A model generated the notes under the pieces. The model searched no databases and had not been told where the DNA came from. It was given only the letters and a program-made list of their open reading frames with translations. Shown one piece after another: positions 10,064-17,893 of a stretch of DNA of 64,000 bases (the first letter of the stretch is position 1; each line of letters begins with the position of its first letter). This stretch comes from Streptosporangium violaceochromogenes. Lineage in GTDB: Bacteria; Actinomycetota; Actinomycetes; Streptosporangiales; Streptosporangiaceae. The stretch covers positions 124,001 through 188,000 of the forward strand of contig NZ_BNBB01000005.1 in the NCBI RefSeq assembly GCF_014654615.1, in the 5' to 3' direction. Both the position numbers and the translations under genes were made by a program.

Positions 10064-11791
10064 TCAGGTGGGCAGGAGGAACTGGGTGGCGGCCAGTTCC
10101 CGGTAGAGATCGTCGCCGCCGAGCAGTTCCCCGTGGGTGCCGACGGCCCGCACCCTGCCCGCCTCCATCACGACGATCCGGTCGGCGCCGGTCACCGTCG
10201 ACAGACGGTGGGCGATCACCAGCACGGTCGTCTCCTTGGCGACCTCGGCGATCACCTCGCGCAGCCGTAGCTCGTTGACCGCGTCGAGCTGGGAGGTGGC
10301 CTCGTCGAGCAGGAGCAGCCGAGGGCTGCGCAGCAGGGCGCGGGCGATGGCGACCCGCTGGCGCTCGCCGCCGGAGAGCATGATCCCCCGGTGGCCGACC
10401 GCGGTCTCCAGTCCCTCGGGGAGGCGGGCGACCAGGTCCTCCAGCCGGGTCAGCGCGAGCACCCGCGCGACGTCGGTCTCGGCGGCGCCCGGCGCGGCGA
10501 AGACGAGGTTCTCCCTGAGTGTGCCGTCCAGCACCGGCGCGTCCTGCTCGACGTAGCCGAGGGCGGCGCGCAGGTCGGCCAGCGGCCACCGCCTGATGTC
10601 GCGGCCGTCGACCGCGATCGTCCCGGCCTGCTGCTCGTAGAACCGTTCGAGCAGGGCGAAGACCGTGGACTTGCCCGCCCCCGAGGGCCCCACCAGCGCG
10701 GTCAGCCCTCCGGCCGGGATCGCGAAGGAGACCCCGTCGTGGACGACCGGCCGGTCGTCGCCGTAGCGGAAGACCACCTCCTCGAAGGTCACCCCGGCCG
10801 GGACGGCGCCGCCCGCGCGGGTCACGCCGCCGGTCTCCTCCACGGGAAGCTCCTCGATCTCCCTGATCCGCCGTACGGCGGCCAGGCCGTTCTGCATCTG
10901 GGTGACCCCCTGGACCAGCTGGCCGATCGGGGCGACCAGGTAGAAGAGGTAGAGCAGGAAGGCGACCAGCGAGGACACCTCCAGTGACCCGGCGGCGACC
11001 CGCGCGCCGCCCACGCCCAGCACGGCCACGAAGGCGAGCTGCGCGGCCACCCACGCGGAGATGCCGGCGATCGAGACCCACCAGGCCACCGCGACGCCCC
11101 GGTCACGCGCGCGGCCGGCCGCGGCGTCCACGGTGGCGATCTCGCGCTCCTCGGCGCCGCTCGCCTTGACCGTGCGGAACGCCTGAAGGACGCGGTCGAG
11201 CACCGCGCCCATCTCGCCCACCGCGACCTGCGCCTGGGTCGAGGCGCGCTGGATGCGCGGCATGACCAGGGCCACGAGCGAGCTGACCAGGGCCAGGACG
11301 GCCACTGTGATGAGCAGCAGCACCCAGTCCATGATCACCATCATCACCACGGCGCCCACGAACACGAACAGCGCGCCGACCATCTCGACGAGGCCCTCGG
11401 TGAACACCCCGCGCAGCAGGGTGGTGTCGGAGGTCACCCGTGACAGCAGGTCTCCGGGCTTGAGGCGGTCGACCTCCGACACCCGCAACCGGAGGATGCG
11501 CCCCACCAGCCCGCGCCGGGCGGAGAAGACGACGGTCTCGCCCATGCGCTCCAGCACGTACCGCCCGAGCGCGCCGACGGCGGCGCCCACGAGCACGGCA
11601 CCCGTCAGGCCGAGCACCGGCCCTGTCAGGGAGCGGTGCTCACCGAAGGCGTCGACCACCGTCTTGGCCAGCAGCGGCATCGCCAGCCCGGCGAACGCGC
11701 TGAGGAGGTTGAGGAACCCGCCCAGCAGAAGGGTGCGTCTGTGGGGCTGTACGTAAGCGAATAAAAGACGCCATGACGCCGTCTCGGCCAA
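10064..11791 (-). CDS. ABC exporter, fused membrane and ATPase domains (multidrug/lipid type)
   Basis: 575 residues. Residues 1-310 carry six membrane helices; the ATPase domain follows with Walker A GPSGAGKST, signature LSGGERQR, Walker B LLLLDEAT and the H-loop VIAHRLST. It works as a homodimer or with a partner, exporting drugs, peptides or lipids. The start is TTG 11791, supported by GAGGAGA seven bases upstream. Two strong inverted repeats lie 111-155 bases upstream, so expression is probably repressor-controlled, but no regulator gene adjoins it. Confidence 0.9.
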   Translation of the reverse strand: MAETASWRLLFAYVQPHRRTLLLGGFLNLLSAFAGLAMPLLAKTVVDAFGEHRSLTGPVLGLTGAVLVGAAVGALGRYVLERMGETVVFSARRGLVGRILRLRVSEVDRLKPGDLLSRVTSDTTLLRGVFTEGLVEMVGALFVFVGAVVMMVIMDWVLLLITVAVLALVSSLVALVMPRIQRASTQAQVAVGEMGAVLDRVLQAFRTVKASGAEEREIATVDAAAGRARDRGVAVAWWVSIAGISAWVAAQLAFVAVLGVGGARVAAGSLEVSSLVAFLLYLFYLVAPIGQLVQGVTQMQNGLAAVRRIREIEELPVEETGGVTRAGGAVPAGVTFEEVVFRYGDDRPVVHDGVSFAIPAGGLTALVGPSGAGKSTVFALLERFYEQQAGTIAVDGRDIRRWPLADLRAALGYVEQDAPVLDGTLRENLVFAAPGAAETDVARVLALTRLEDLVARLPEGLETAVGHRGIMLSGGERQRVAIARALLRSPRLLLLDEATSQLDAVNELRLREVIAEVAKETTVLVIAHRLSTVTGADRIVVMEAGRVRAVGTHGELLGGDDLYRELAATQFLLPT

Positions 11792-11901
11792 TTTCGTCTC
11801 CTCTGAGATGCATCCCCCGGCTCGCCCGGCGCCCTTCCTGTCTACCGAGCGCGCGCCCGCTGCGGGCGCCCCATCCGATCATGAGGATGGAAACCGGTGT
11901 C

Positions 11902-11917
11902 GTCAACATAGGTTGAC
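11902..11917. promoter_or_regulatory. Palindromic operator 1 upstream of the ABC exporter
   Basis: Perfect inverted repeat GTCAAC-ATAG-GTTGAC, 111 bases upstream of the exporter TTG. Size and symmetry suit a MarR- or TetR-type dimer. Confidence 0.6.
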
Positions 11918-11928
11918 GTGATGGGATG

Positions 11929-11946
11929 TGTCAATCAGAGTTGACA
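11929..11946. promoter_or_regulatory. Palindromic operator 2 upstream of the ABC exporter
   Basis: Perfect inverted repeat TGTCAA-TCAGAG-TTGACA, sharing the GTCAA/TTGAC half-site with operator 1; the two centres are about 28 bases apart. TTGACA may double as a -35 element on the plus strand and TGTCAA on the minus strand, giving overlapping operator and promoter. Confidence 0.55.
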
Positions 11947-11968
11947 TTCGATCATGAAATCCGGACGG

Positions 11969-12163
11969 TCAACGGCGGGCGGCGTACCTTCTGCGCGCCT
12001 CGGCGACGGTCCTGAGGATCTCATCGCGGGTCCTGAGCAGCCTCGCCTCGGCCTGGGCGGTCCGGCCCTCGGCCGCCAGGCGGCGCCCGCCCGTCCGGCG
12101 GCCCAGCCTCCGCCCGACCCAGTCCCTCACCTCACGCAGGGTGCGCTTCCCGGTAGAACCCAT
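11969..12163 (-). CDS. Small basic protein, CsbD-like
   Basis: 64 residues, very Arg-rich. The pattern EVRDWVGRRLGRRTGGRRLAA followed by EGRTAQAEARL resembles the CsbD stress-protein repeat (KxxVKEAxGxxTGDxxLxAEGxxDQAxG), with lysines replaced by arginine. ATG 12163 has AAGGAG upstream at good spacing; a longer frame from 12220 lacks a site. CsbD proteins are stress-induced and of unknown function. The match is by eye and weak at the N-terminus. Confidence 0.55.
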   Translation of the reverse strand: MGSTGKRTLREVRDWVGRRLGRRTGGRRLAAEGRTAQAEARLLRTRDEILRTVAEARRRYAARR

Positions 12164-12266
12164 GTTCCTCACTCCTTCGGACGACGGAGACCATCGCCTT
12201 CCCCGAAGAAGGCCGTTCATTCCCCGGCCGCCCCTCCCAGCGGGCAGGCGGGCAGGCGGGGACGTG

Positions 12267-12956
12267 TCAGTCGAGGCCGGGCACCTCGTCGTACTCGGCG
12301 TCGCCCTCGTCGGCCCTGCGCAGCTTGATGTCCTCCACCCAGGCGCAGGCGAAGCGGCGGATCTCCCCGACGCGCTCGCCGCGCACGCCGTAGGACTCGA
12401 AGTCCTCGTCGGCGATGAGCTCGACGAACTCCAGCCGCATCACCAGCTCGGCCAGGGAGAACTCCTCGTTGTGCAGCCGGGCCAGGTGCTCCAGCTCGCG
12501 AAAGCCGTACAGGTGGGAGACCGCGGCGACGTCGATGACGTCGCGGGCGAGGCTGCGCTCGTGCAGGGCACGCATCTTCAGGCCCACCGCGTCGTCCAGG
12601 GAGAGGACCGAGACGTCCCCGACGATCACCGGCTGCCGCTGGAACGCCTCCCTGAGAAGGTCGAACTCGCAGCGCTGCCCGGTCGCCGGGTCGCCGACGA
12701 CCATCCGGCCCATCCGGGGCGTGACCTCGACCACGGTGACCACGAGGCCCGCCGCCCGGAACGCCTCGGCGACCCCGTCGGCGACCTCGGGCAGCGGGGT
12801 CTCGGCGGCGGTGGCGAAGTCGAGGTCGTCGCTGGGACGGTCGGTGAGGCCGTGGGCGTTCATGGCGTGGCCCCCCGCGAGGACCAGCCCGAACCGGTCG
12901 CAGACCGGCAGCACGGCCCGCATCATCCGCTGCTGAAAAGGAGGAAGGAGCTTCAT
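12267..12956 (-). CDS. Nucleotidyltransferase, AbiEii/MNT-like
   Basis: 229 residues. The nucleotidyltransferase signature is near residues 27-48: AGGHAMNAHGLTDRPSDDLDF, with the GG and D-x-D metal site. Such proteins are often toxins of AbiE/MenT-type toxin-antitoxin systems, though some are stand-alone. The ATG overlaps the stop of the preceding gene by four bases (ATGA), so they form a coupled pair. Whether the pair is a toxin-antitoxin system is open. Confidence 0.75.
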   Translation of the reverse strand: MKLLPPFQQRMMRAVLPVCDRFGLVLAGGHAMNAHGLTDRPSDDLDFATAAETPLPEVADGVAEAFRAAGLVVTVVEVTPRMGRMVVGDPATGQRCEFDLLREAFQRQPVIVGDVSVLSLDDAVGLKMRALHERSLARDVIDVAAVSHLYGFRELEHLARLHNEEFSLAELVMRLEFVELIADEDFESYGVRGERVGEIRRFACAWVEDIKLRRADEGDAEYDEVPGLD

Positions 12957-13273
12957 CCGCGCCCCAGGGCGGCGAGCTTGCCCTCCCAGGCCCTCCGGTA
13001 GCTCGGCCCGAGCCCGCGGCGCAGGACGGGCCAGTCGGCGACCAGGAGGGTGGCGTTGAGGTAGGACTCGGCGTCGGACCGGCCGCCGCCGGTGATGACC
13101 GTGCGGTAGAGGGTCATCCGCAGCGGCGGGCTCGCCAGGTCGAACTCCACGAGGCCGGACCAGGCCAGGTGGATGGGGAGCGCGACCGTGCCCGCGGCGG
13201 GACCGCGCAGGTCGGCCAGGGAGTCGGGGACCCGCTGCTCCAGGCCGTCCCAGCGGGACGGAAGTGCGCTCAC
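12953..13273 (-). CDS. Uncharacterised protein coupled to the nucleotidyltransferase
   Basis: 106 residues, no recognised domain. GTG 13273 follows GGGGAGG directly, which is tight spacing, and no better start is seen. The centre is hydrophobic and beta-rich (TVALPIHLAWSGLVEFDL), and the end is basic and helical (SYRRAWEGKLAALGRG). The four-base overlap with the nucleotidyltransferase points to a shared role, for instance as partner or antitoxin. I do not recognise the family. Confidence 0.6.
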   Translation of the reverse strand: MSALPSRWDGLEQRVPDSLADLRGPAAGTVALPIHLAWSGLVEFDLASPPLRMTLYRTVITGGGRSDAESYLNATLLVADWPVLRRGLGPSYRRAWEGKLAALGRG

Positions 13274-13314
13274 CCTCCCCAGTATGCCCGCCCTCGCCCC
13301 CGGCCGGGCCCGTC

Positions 13315-14094
13315 TCAGCGCCGGGAGCGCAGGCGGGTCGAGGGCAGGTCGTGGCGTCCGGACACGAACTCCTGGAAGGCGATCTTGGCGCGGATGACCG
13401 GACGGCGCCAGCGCTCCTCGCGGACCTCGGCCCTGGCCAGCTTGCGGGGCGCGGGGCGCCGGGAGCCCGGGGCGTAGAACCAGTGCGCCCAGGGCGAGCC
13501 GGGACGGGCCAGCCGGAACGCCCCGAAGATCAGCAGCACCGGCACGAACAGGCCCACCAGCCCCGTCCAGATCTTGCCCTTGAGCAGCGTGACCACGGCC
13601 AGCACGAGGTTGGCCACGATGAGCCCGGCCGTCGCCCACGTCCCGTACACCGTGCCGTCGGACTCCTCCCAGCCGAGCGGGCGCAGGCCGAGCAGGAGCA
13701 GCCCGGTGATCGCGATCGCGATGAACACGGCGTCGACCGAGGTGCGCCCCTCCTCCTCCCAGTAGACGTCGTGCAGGTGCAGGATCAGCGCGAACTCGTC
13801 GAGGACCAGCGCGGCGCCGACCCCGAAGACCGCGGCGGTCACCGCGTACCAGCCCTGGGAGACACCGGACACCACCAGGCCCGCCACCCCGCCGAGCATG
13901 GTCAGCACCACACCGAACACCACGTGGTGGATGTGCATCTCCCCGATGCTGACGTTGCGGAACCAGCCGATCCTGGCGCGGATGAGCCGGACGTTGATCC
14001 GGGTGAACACGAAGGCCGCGATCAGCGCGACAAAGAAACAGAACAGCGGCAGCCGCCCTGTCTCCACGATCCGCTCTCGAAACAAATCCCCCAC
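13315..14094 (-). CDS. Polytopic membrane protein with HIHH motif
   Basis: 259 residues with about seven membrane helices and a basic C-terminal tail of some 50 residues. Helix 1 starts at about residue 15; an HIHH motif (EMHIHHVVFG) and an HLHD motif near the middle could bind metal. I know similar uncharacterised actinobacterial membrane proteins but no function. It lies 41 bases upstream of the 106-residue gene on the same strand, so the three genes may be one transcript. Confidence 0.7.
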   Translation of the reverse strand: MGDLFRERIVETGRLPLFCFFVALIAAFVFTRINVRLIRARIGWFRNVSIGEMHIHHVVFGVVLTMLGGVAGLVVSGVSQGWYAVTAAVFGVGAALVLDEFALILHLHDVYWEEEGRTSVDAVFIAIAITGLLLLGLRPLGWEESDGTVYGTWATAGLIVANLVLAVVTLLKGKIWTGLVGLFVPVLLIFGAFRLARPGSPWAHWFYAPGSRRPAPRKLARAEVREERWRRPVIRAKIAFQEFVSGRHDLPSTRLRSRR

Positions 14095-14489
14095 TGCTCC
14101 CCAAGATTATGTGAGGAAGACCCGGATAAGCACCGCTGTGCCCTTACGGCGCCCGGCCACCGCCCGGCTCGCGGCGCCGGCACCTCCGGCGACCTCACCT
14201 GCGGGCCGTACGGGTCTGGGGGCCGTACGGCGTCGAACGCGAACCGCCGCTTGGAGGGGGCGCGCGAAGGGAACGCCTATACCTCTGGCACCTCGGGCAC
14301 CCCGGGCGCCGGGAACGTGCCCCGGGCACCTCCGGGGCGCGCTGGAACCGCGGGGGGCTCGGCCAGGACCCGCGACGTCTTCGGCGGGGACGGGGTGACG
14401 CGCCACGCCGACGACGCCCGGATCGAGTCGACCGCCTTCGAGACGACGCTCCCCGGCGGGGAACCGTCTCGAAGGGGATGTGAACGGAT
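14095..14489. other. Intergenic region between divergent genes, no gene seen
   Basis: About 395 bases between the membrane protein (minus) and the aldehyde dehydrogenase (plus). All six-frame openings here are short, arginine-rich and without a ribosome site. It must hold two divergent promoters, but I cannot place them. The stretch 14280-14345 is C/G-rich with short CGGGCACC-like repeats. Confidence 0.5.
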
Positions 14490-14495
14490 GTGAAC

Positions 14496-15842
14496 ATGAG
14501 AATCGTCAACCCGGCCACGGAAGAGGTGGTCACCGAGATCGAGTTCGCCGACGCCGCCGAGACGGACCGGGCCGTGGAACGCGCCAAGCGGGCGTTCGCG
14601 GTGTGGCGGACGGTCGCGCCGGGAGACCGGGCGCGACTGCTGCGCTCCTTCGCCCGCCTCGTCGGCGAGCACGCCGAGGAACTGACCCAGCTGGAGATCA
14701 CGAACGCGGGGCACACGGTCGGCAACGCCCGCTGGGAGGCGGGCAACGTCCGCGACGTGCTGGATTTCTACGCCGGAGCGCCCGAACGCAACCAGGGCAG
14801 GCAGATCCCCGTGCACGGCGGCCTGGACGTCACCTTCCAGGAGCCTCTGGGCGTCGTCGGCGTGATCGTGCCGTGGAACTTCCCGATGGTCATCATGACC
14901 TGGGGGGTGGCCCCGGCGCTGGCCGCGGGAAACACCGTGATCGTCAAACCCGCCGAGTGGACGCCGCTGACCGCCCTGCGGCTGGCCGAGCTGGGGCTGG
15001 CGGCGGGTCTGCCCGAGGGCGTGCTCCAGGTCGTGCCGGGGACCGGCGAGGTGGTGGGGGCGCGGCTGGTCGAGCACCCGGACGTGGCGAAGATCGTGTT
15101 CACCGGCTCGACCGAGGTCGGCAAGCGGATCGCGGCCAAGTGCGCCGGACAGGTCAAGCGGCTCACCCTGGAACTGAGCGGCAAGAGCGCCAACGTGGTC
15201 TTCGCCGACGCCGACCTGGGCATGGCGGCGGCCAGCGCGCCGTACGCGGTGTTCGACAACGCCGGGCAGGACTGCTGCGCGCGCTCCCGCATCCTGGTGG
15301 AGCGCGTCGTCCACGACGACTTCCTGGACCGGCTCAGCCGGGCGGTGCAGCGGGTCAGGGTCGGCGACCCACGCGACGCGAGGACCGAGATGGGCCCGCT
15401 GATCAGCGCCGAGCACCGCGACCGGGTGGCCTCGTTCGTCACCGACCCGCCCCACGCCACCGGTTTCTGCCCTCCGGCCCCCGGCTTCTGGTATCCCCCT
15501 ACGGTGCTCGTCCCCGACGGCCTCGACGACCCGGCCTTCACCGAGGAGATCTTCGGGCCGGTGGTGACGGTGGTGCCCTTCGACGACGAGGCCGACGCCG
15601 TGCGGATCGCCAACTCCACGCGGTACGGCCTCAGCGGCTCCATCTGGACCCGCGACATCGGCCGCGCGCTGCGGGTGGCGCGGGCGATCGAGGCGGGCAA
15701 CCTCAGTGTGAACTCCCATTCGAGCGTGCGTTACTGGACGCCGTTCGGAGGCTTCAAGCAGTCGGGGCTCGGCCGCGAGCTGGGCCCCGACGCCCTGTCC
15801 GCGTTCACCGAGACCAAGAACGTCTTCTTCTCGGAGGAGTAG
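14496..15842 (+). CDS. Aldehyde dehydrogenase, NAD(P)-dependent
   Basis: 448 residues, slightly shorter than the usual 480-500. Oxidises an aldehyde to the acid. Visible are VPWNFPMV with the cofactor lysine in IVKPAEWTPL, the nucleotide loop FTGSTEVGK, the general base Glu in LELSGKSANV, and the catalytic cysteine region NAGQDCCARSR. The C-terminus keeps PFGGFKQSGLGRELG. Part of the segment after the catalytic Cys is shortened (VTDPPHATGFCPPAPGFWYPPT). ATG 14496 is chosen; GTG 14490 is in frame. Context gives no substrate; betaine, polyamine-derived or other amino-aldehydes are possible. Confidence 0.88.
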   Translation: MRIVNPATEEVVTEIEFADAAETDRAVERAKRAFAVWRTVAPGDRARLLRSFARLVGEHAEELTQLEITNAGHTVGNARWEAGNVRDVLDFYAGAPERNQGRQIPVHGGLDVTFQEPLGVVGVIVPWNFPMVIMTWGVAPALAAGNTVIVKPAEWTPLTALRLAELGLAAGLPEGVLQVVPGTGEVVGARLVEHPDVAKIVFTGSTEVGKRIAAKCAGQVKRLTLELSGKSANVVFADADLGMAAASAPYAVFDNAGQDCCARSRILVERVVHDDFLDRLSRAVQRVRVGDPRDARTEMGPLISAEHRDRVASFVTDPPHATGFCPPAPGFWYPPTVLVPDGLDDPAFTEEIFGPVVTVVPFDDEADAVRIANSTRYGLSGSIWTRDIGRALRVARAIEAGNLSVNSHSSVRYWTPFGGFKQSGLGRELGPDALSAFTETKNVFFSEE

Positions 15843-16103
15843 GGAGCCGGTTTCCGCGGGGAGGAGAGGCGCGGTGCCGGCCCCGCCCGCCCGGCTCTCC
15901 GGGGCCCGCGAGATCACGCTCTTGACCCGTGTGCTTCCTCCCTTTCGGGGAAACCGTAACCGTTTCCGGGTGGGCGGGAGCGCGGCCCGGGACGGAGGCG
16001 CCCACCGGGAGGTGACAGATGGACGGCGGACGGACGACAGACGCGGCAGGGGATTTCACTTGACCGGTATGGGCGGTTAGGCTGACCGGGACACCGAACG
16101 AAT

Positions 16104-16311
16104 CCCGCGCGGGAGAGCGTCCTGTACATCCAGGCCAGGACCCCTGAAGGAGCAAGCCCTCCCCGCGAACCTCTCAAGGCAAAGGACCGCGCGGGTAGGT
16201 GCCTCTGGAAAGCAGGTCTCACGACCTCGCCGAAGGTGAAAGTCCGACAAAAAACGGGCGAAGCTCTCAGGCATCCACGACAGAGGGGGAGGATGCTCTT
16301 CATCCGACCCC
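16104..16311 (+). promoter_or_regulatory. Tandem glycine riboswitch upstream of gcvT
   Basis: Two aptamers in tandem. Aptamer 1 is closed by CCCGCGCGG (16104-16112) with CCGCGCGGG (16187-16195) and has the core GGAGAGC, TGAAGGAGCAAGC, CTCTCAAGGCAAAGGACC. Aptamer 2 is closed by CCTCTG (16202-16207) with CAGAGG (16281-16286) and has CGCCGAAGGTGAAAGTC and GCTCTCAGGCATCCACGACAG. A hairpin GGATG-CTCTT-CATCC (16291-16305), flanked by GGGG and CCCC, follows and ends nine bases before the gcvT ribosome site, probably as the expression platform. Glycine binding is expected to raise gcvTH expression. Confidence 0.93.
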
Positions 16312-16328
16312 TGCCTTGAGGTGCGATC

Positions 16329-17417
16329 ATGTCCCGACCCACGCCGCTCCGCGGCGTTCACGAGGCTCTCGGTGCGACGCTGACCGATTTCGCGGGCTGG
16401 CTGATGCCGCTCCGCTACGGCAGTGAGTCCGCCGAGCACAACGCGGTCCGCCAGGCGGCGGGCCTTTTCGACCTGTCCCACATGGGAGAGATCTTCGTGA
16501 CCGGCCCGCAGGCCGGGGCGGCCCTCGACTACGCGCTCGTCGGCTACATCTCCGCCCTCGACCCCGGCCGCGCCCGCTACACGATGATCGTCGACGCGGA
16601 CGGGCACGTGCTTGACGACCTGATCGTCTACCGCCTGGCCGGCGAGGAGTTCATGGTCGTGGCCAACGCCTCCAACTATCCGCGGGTGGCCGCCGAGCTC
16701 ACCGAGCGCGCCAAGGACTTCGACGCCGTGGTGGACGACCGCTCCGAGCGGTACGCGCTGATCGCGGTCCAGGGTCCCCGCTCCCGCGACATCCTCGCCG
16801 GGCTCACCGAGGCCGACCTCGACGCCCTGAAGTACTACGCCGGCCTGCCCGCCACCGTGGCCGGGATCGAGGCCCTCATCGCCCGCACCGGATACACCGG
16901 CGAGGACGGCTTCGAGCTGTTCGTCGCGGCCGACGACGCCGAGCCGCTCTGGGCCGCGCTCACCAAGGCGGGCGAGCCGTACGGCATCCTCCCCGCCGGT
17001 CTGTCGGCGCGTGACACGCTTCGCCTGGAAGCGGGTATGCCGCTGTACGGAAACGAACTGTCGGCGGAGCTTACTCCGTTCGACGCGGGACTCGGCCGTG
17101 TGGTGAGGTTTGACAAGCCGGGCGACTTCGTCGGCCGGGCCGCCCTGGAGCCGCTCAAGGACGTTCCACCGACCCGTCGCCTGGTAGGACTGGTCGCGAC
17201 CGGCCGCCGGGTGCCCCGCCACGGGTATCCGGTGGTCTCCGGCGACGGCACGGTCGTCGGAGAGGTCACCAGCGGAGCGCCCTCCCAATCTCTGGGAAGG
17301 CCCATCGCCATGGCCTATGTGGACGGTGACCTGTCCACCGGTCTGGCCGTGGACATCCGGGGAAGCCGGGAACCGGTCGAGGTCGTTGAACTGCCTTTCT
17401 ACAGGAGGAAAAAGTGA
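16329..17417 (+). CDS. gcvT: Glycine cleavage system T protein (aminomethyltransferase)
   Basis: 362 residues, normal length. Transfers the methylene group from aminomethyl-lipoyl-H protein to tetrahydrofolate, releasing ammonia. It begins TPLRGVHEALGATLTDFAGW and has the GcvT hallmarks LFDLSHMGE and GLSARDTLRLEAGMPLYGNEL. The ATG has GAGG seven bases upstream, just past the riboswitch. The stop overlaps the gcvH start (GTGA), so translation is coupled. gcvP is not in the window. Confidence 0.97.
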   Translation: MSRPTPLRGVHEALGATLTDFAGWLMPLRYGSESAEHNAVRQAAGLFDLSHMGEIFVTGPQAGAALDYALVGYISALDPGRARYTMIVDADGHVLDDLIVYRLAGEEFMVVANASNYPRVAAELTERAKDFDAVVDDRSERYALIAVQGPRSRDILAGLTEADLDALKYYAGLPATVAGIEALIARTGYTGEDGFELFVAADDAEPLWAALTKAGEPYGILPAGLSARDTLRLEAGMPLYGNELSAELTPFDAGLGRVVRFDKPGDFVGRAALEPLKDVPPTRRLVGLVATGRRVPRHGYPVVSGDGTVVGEVTSGAPSQSLGRPIAMAYVDGDLSTGLAVDIRGSREPVEVVELPFYRRKK

Positions 17418-17803
17418 GCAACATTCCCGAGGACCTGCATTACACCAAGGAACACGAGTGGATCTCGGGCATCGACGACGGCCTGATCCTGACCGTGGGC
17501 GTCACCGCCTACGCCGCCGAAGCGCTGGGTGACGTGGTCTACGTGCAGGTGCCCGAGGTGGGGTCGACCGTGGCCACCGGCGACGCGGTGGGCGAGGTCG
17601 AGTCGACCAAGTCGGTGAGCGACATCTTCGCCCCGGTGGGCGGTGAGATCGTCGAGACCAACGAGGCGGTCGTGGACGACCCCTCGCTGGTCAACAGTGA
17701 CCCCTACGGCGACGGCTGGCTGTTCCGCATCCGCCTCGACGGCGACGCGGACGACCTGCTGTCCCCCGAGGAGTACACCGCTCTCACGTCGGGCGAGTCC
17801 TGA
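17414..17803 (+). CDS. gcvH: Glycine cleavage system H protein
   Basis: 129 residues, a lipoyl carrier shuttling the aminomethyl group between P, T and L proteins. The lipoyl domain motif GEVESTKSVSDIFAPVGGEI contains the lipoylated lysine of ESTKS. GTG 17414 has AGGAGG upstream and overlaps the gcvT stop. Both genes answer to the glycine riboswitch. Confidence 0.97.
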   Translation: MSNIPEDLHYTKEHEWISGIDDGLILTVGVTAYAAEALGDVVYVQVPEVGSTVATGDAVGEVESTKSVSDIFAPVGGEIVETNEAVVDDPSLVNSDPYGDGWLFRIRLDGDADDLLSPEEYTALTSGES

Positions 17804-17818
17804 CATTTCTCCTCTTGT

Positions 17819-17858
17819 GCCGTGATCATGCGTGCCCGCGGGCACGCATGATCACGGC
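17819..17858. repeat. 40-bp perfect palindrome between gcvH and sdaA
   Basis: GCCGTGATCATGCGTGCCCG followed directly by its exact reverse complement, without a loop. A third partial copy, TGATCACGGCG, follows at 17863-17873. No T-tract follows on either strand, so it is not a classical terminator; it could form a cruciform, act as an operator for sdaA, or stop transcription without U residues. Confidence 0.85.
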
Positions 17859-17893
17859 GTTGTGATCACGGCGACCTGAAAGCAGGAAGACCA

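Noticed and set aside
14107..14406. 99-residue minus-strand ORF in the gap before the aldehyde dehydrogenase
   Set aside because: Arg/Ala/Gly-rich random-like sequence, no ribosome site, no recognisable pattern.
13264..14493. 409-codon plus-strand ORF over the membrane protein
   Set aside because: Antisense to a convincing polytopic membrane protein; the translation is His/Gln/Asp-rich shadow sequence.
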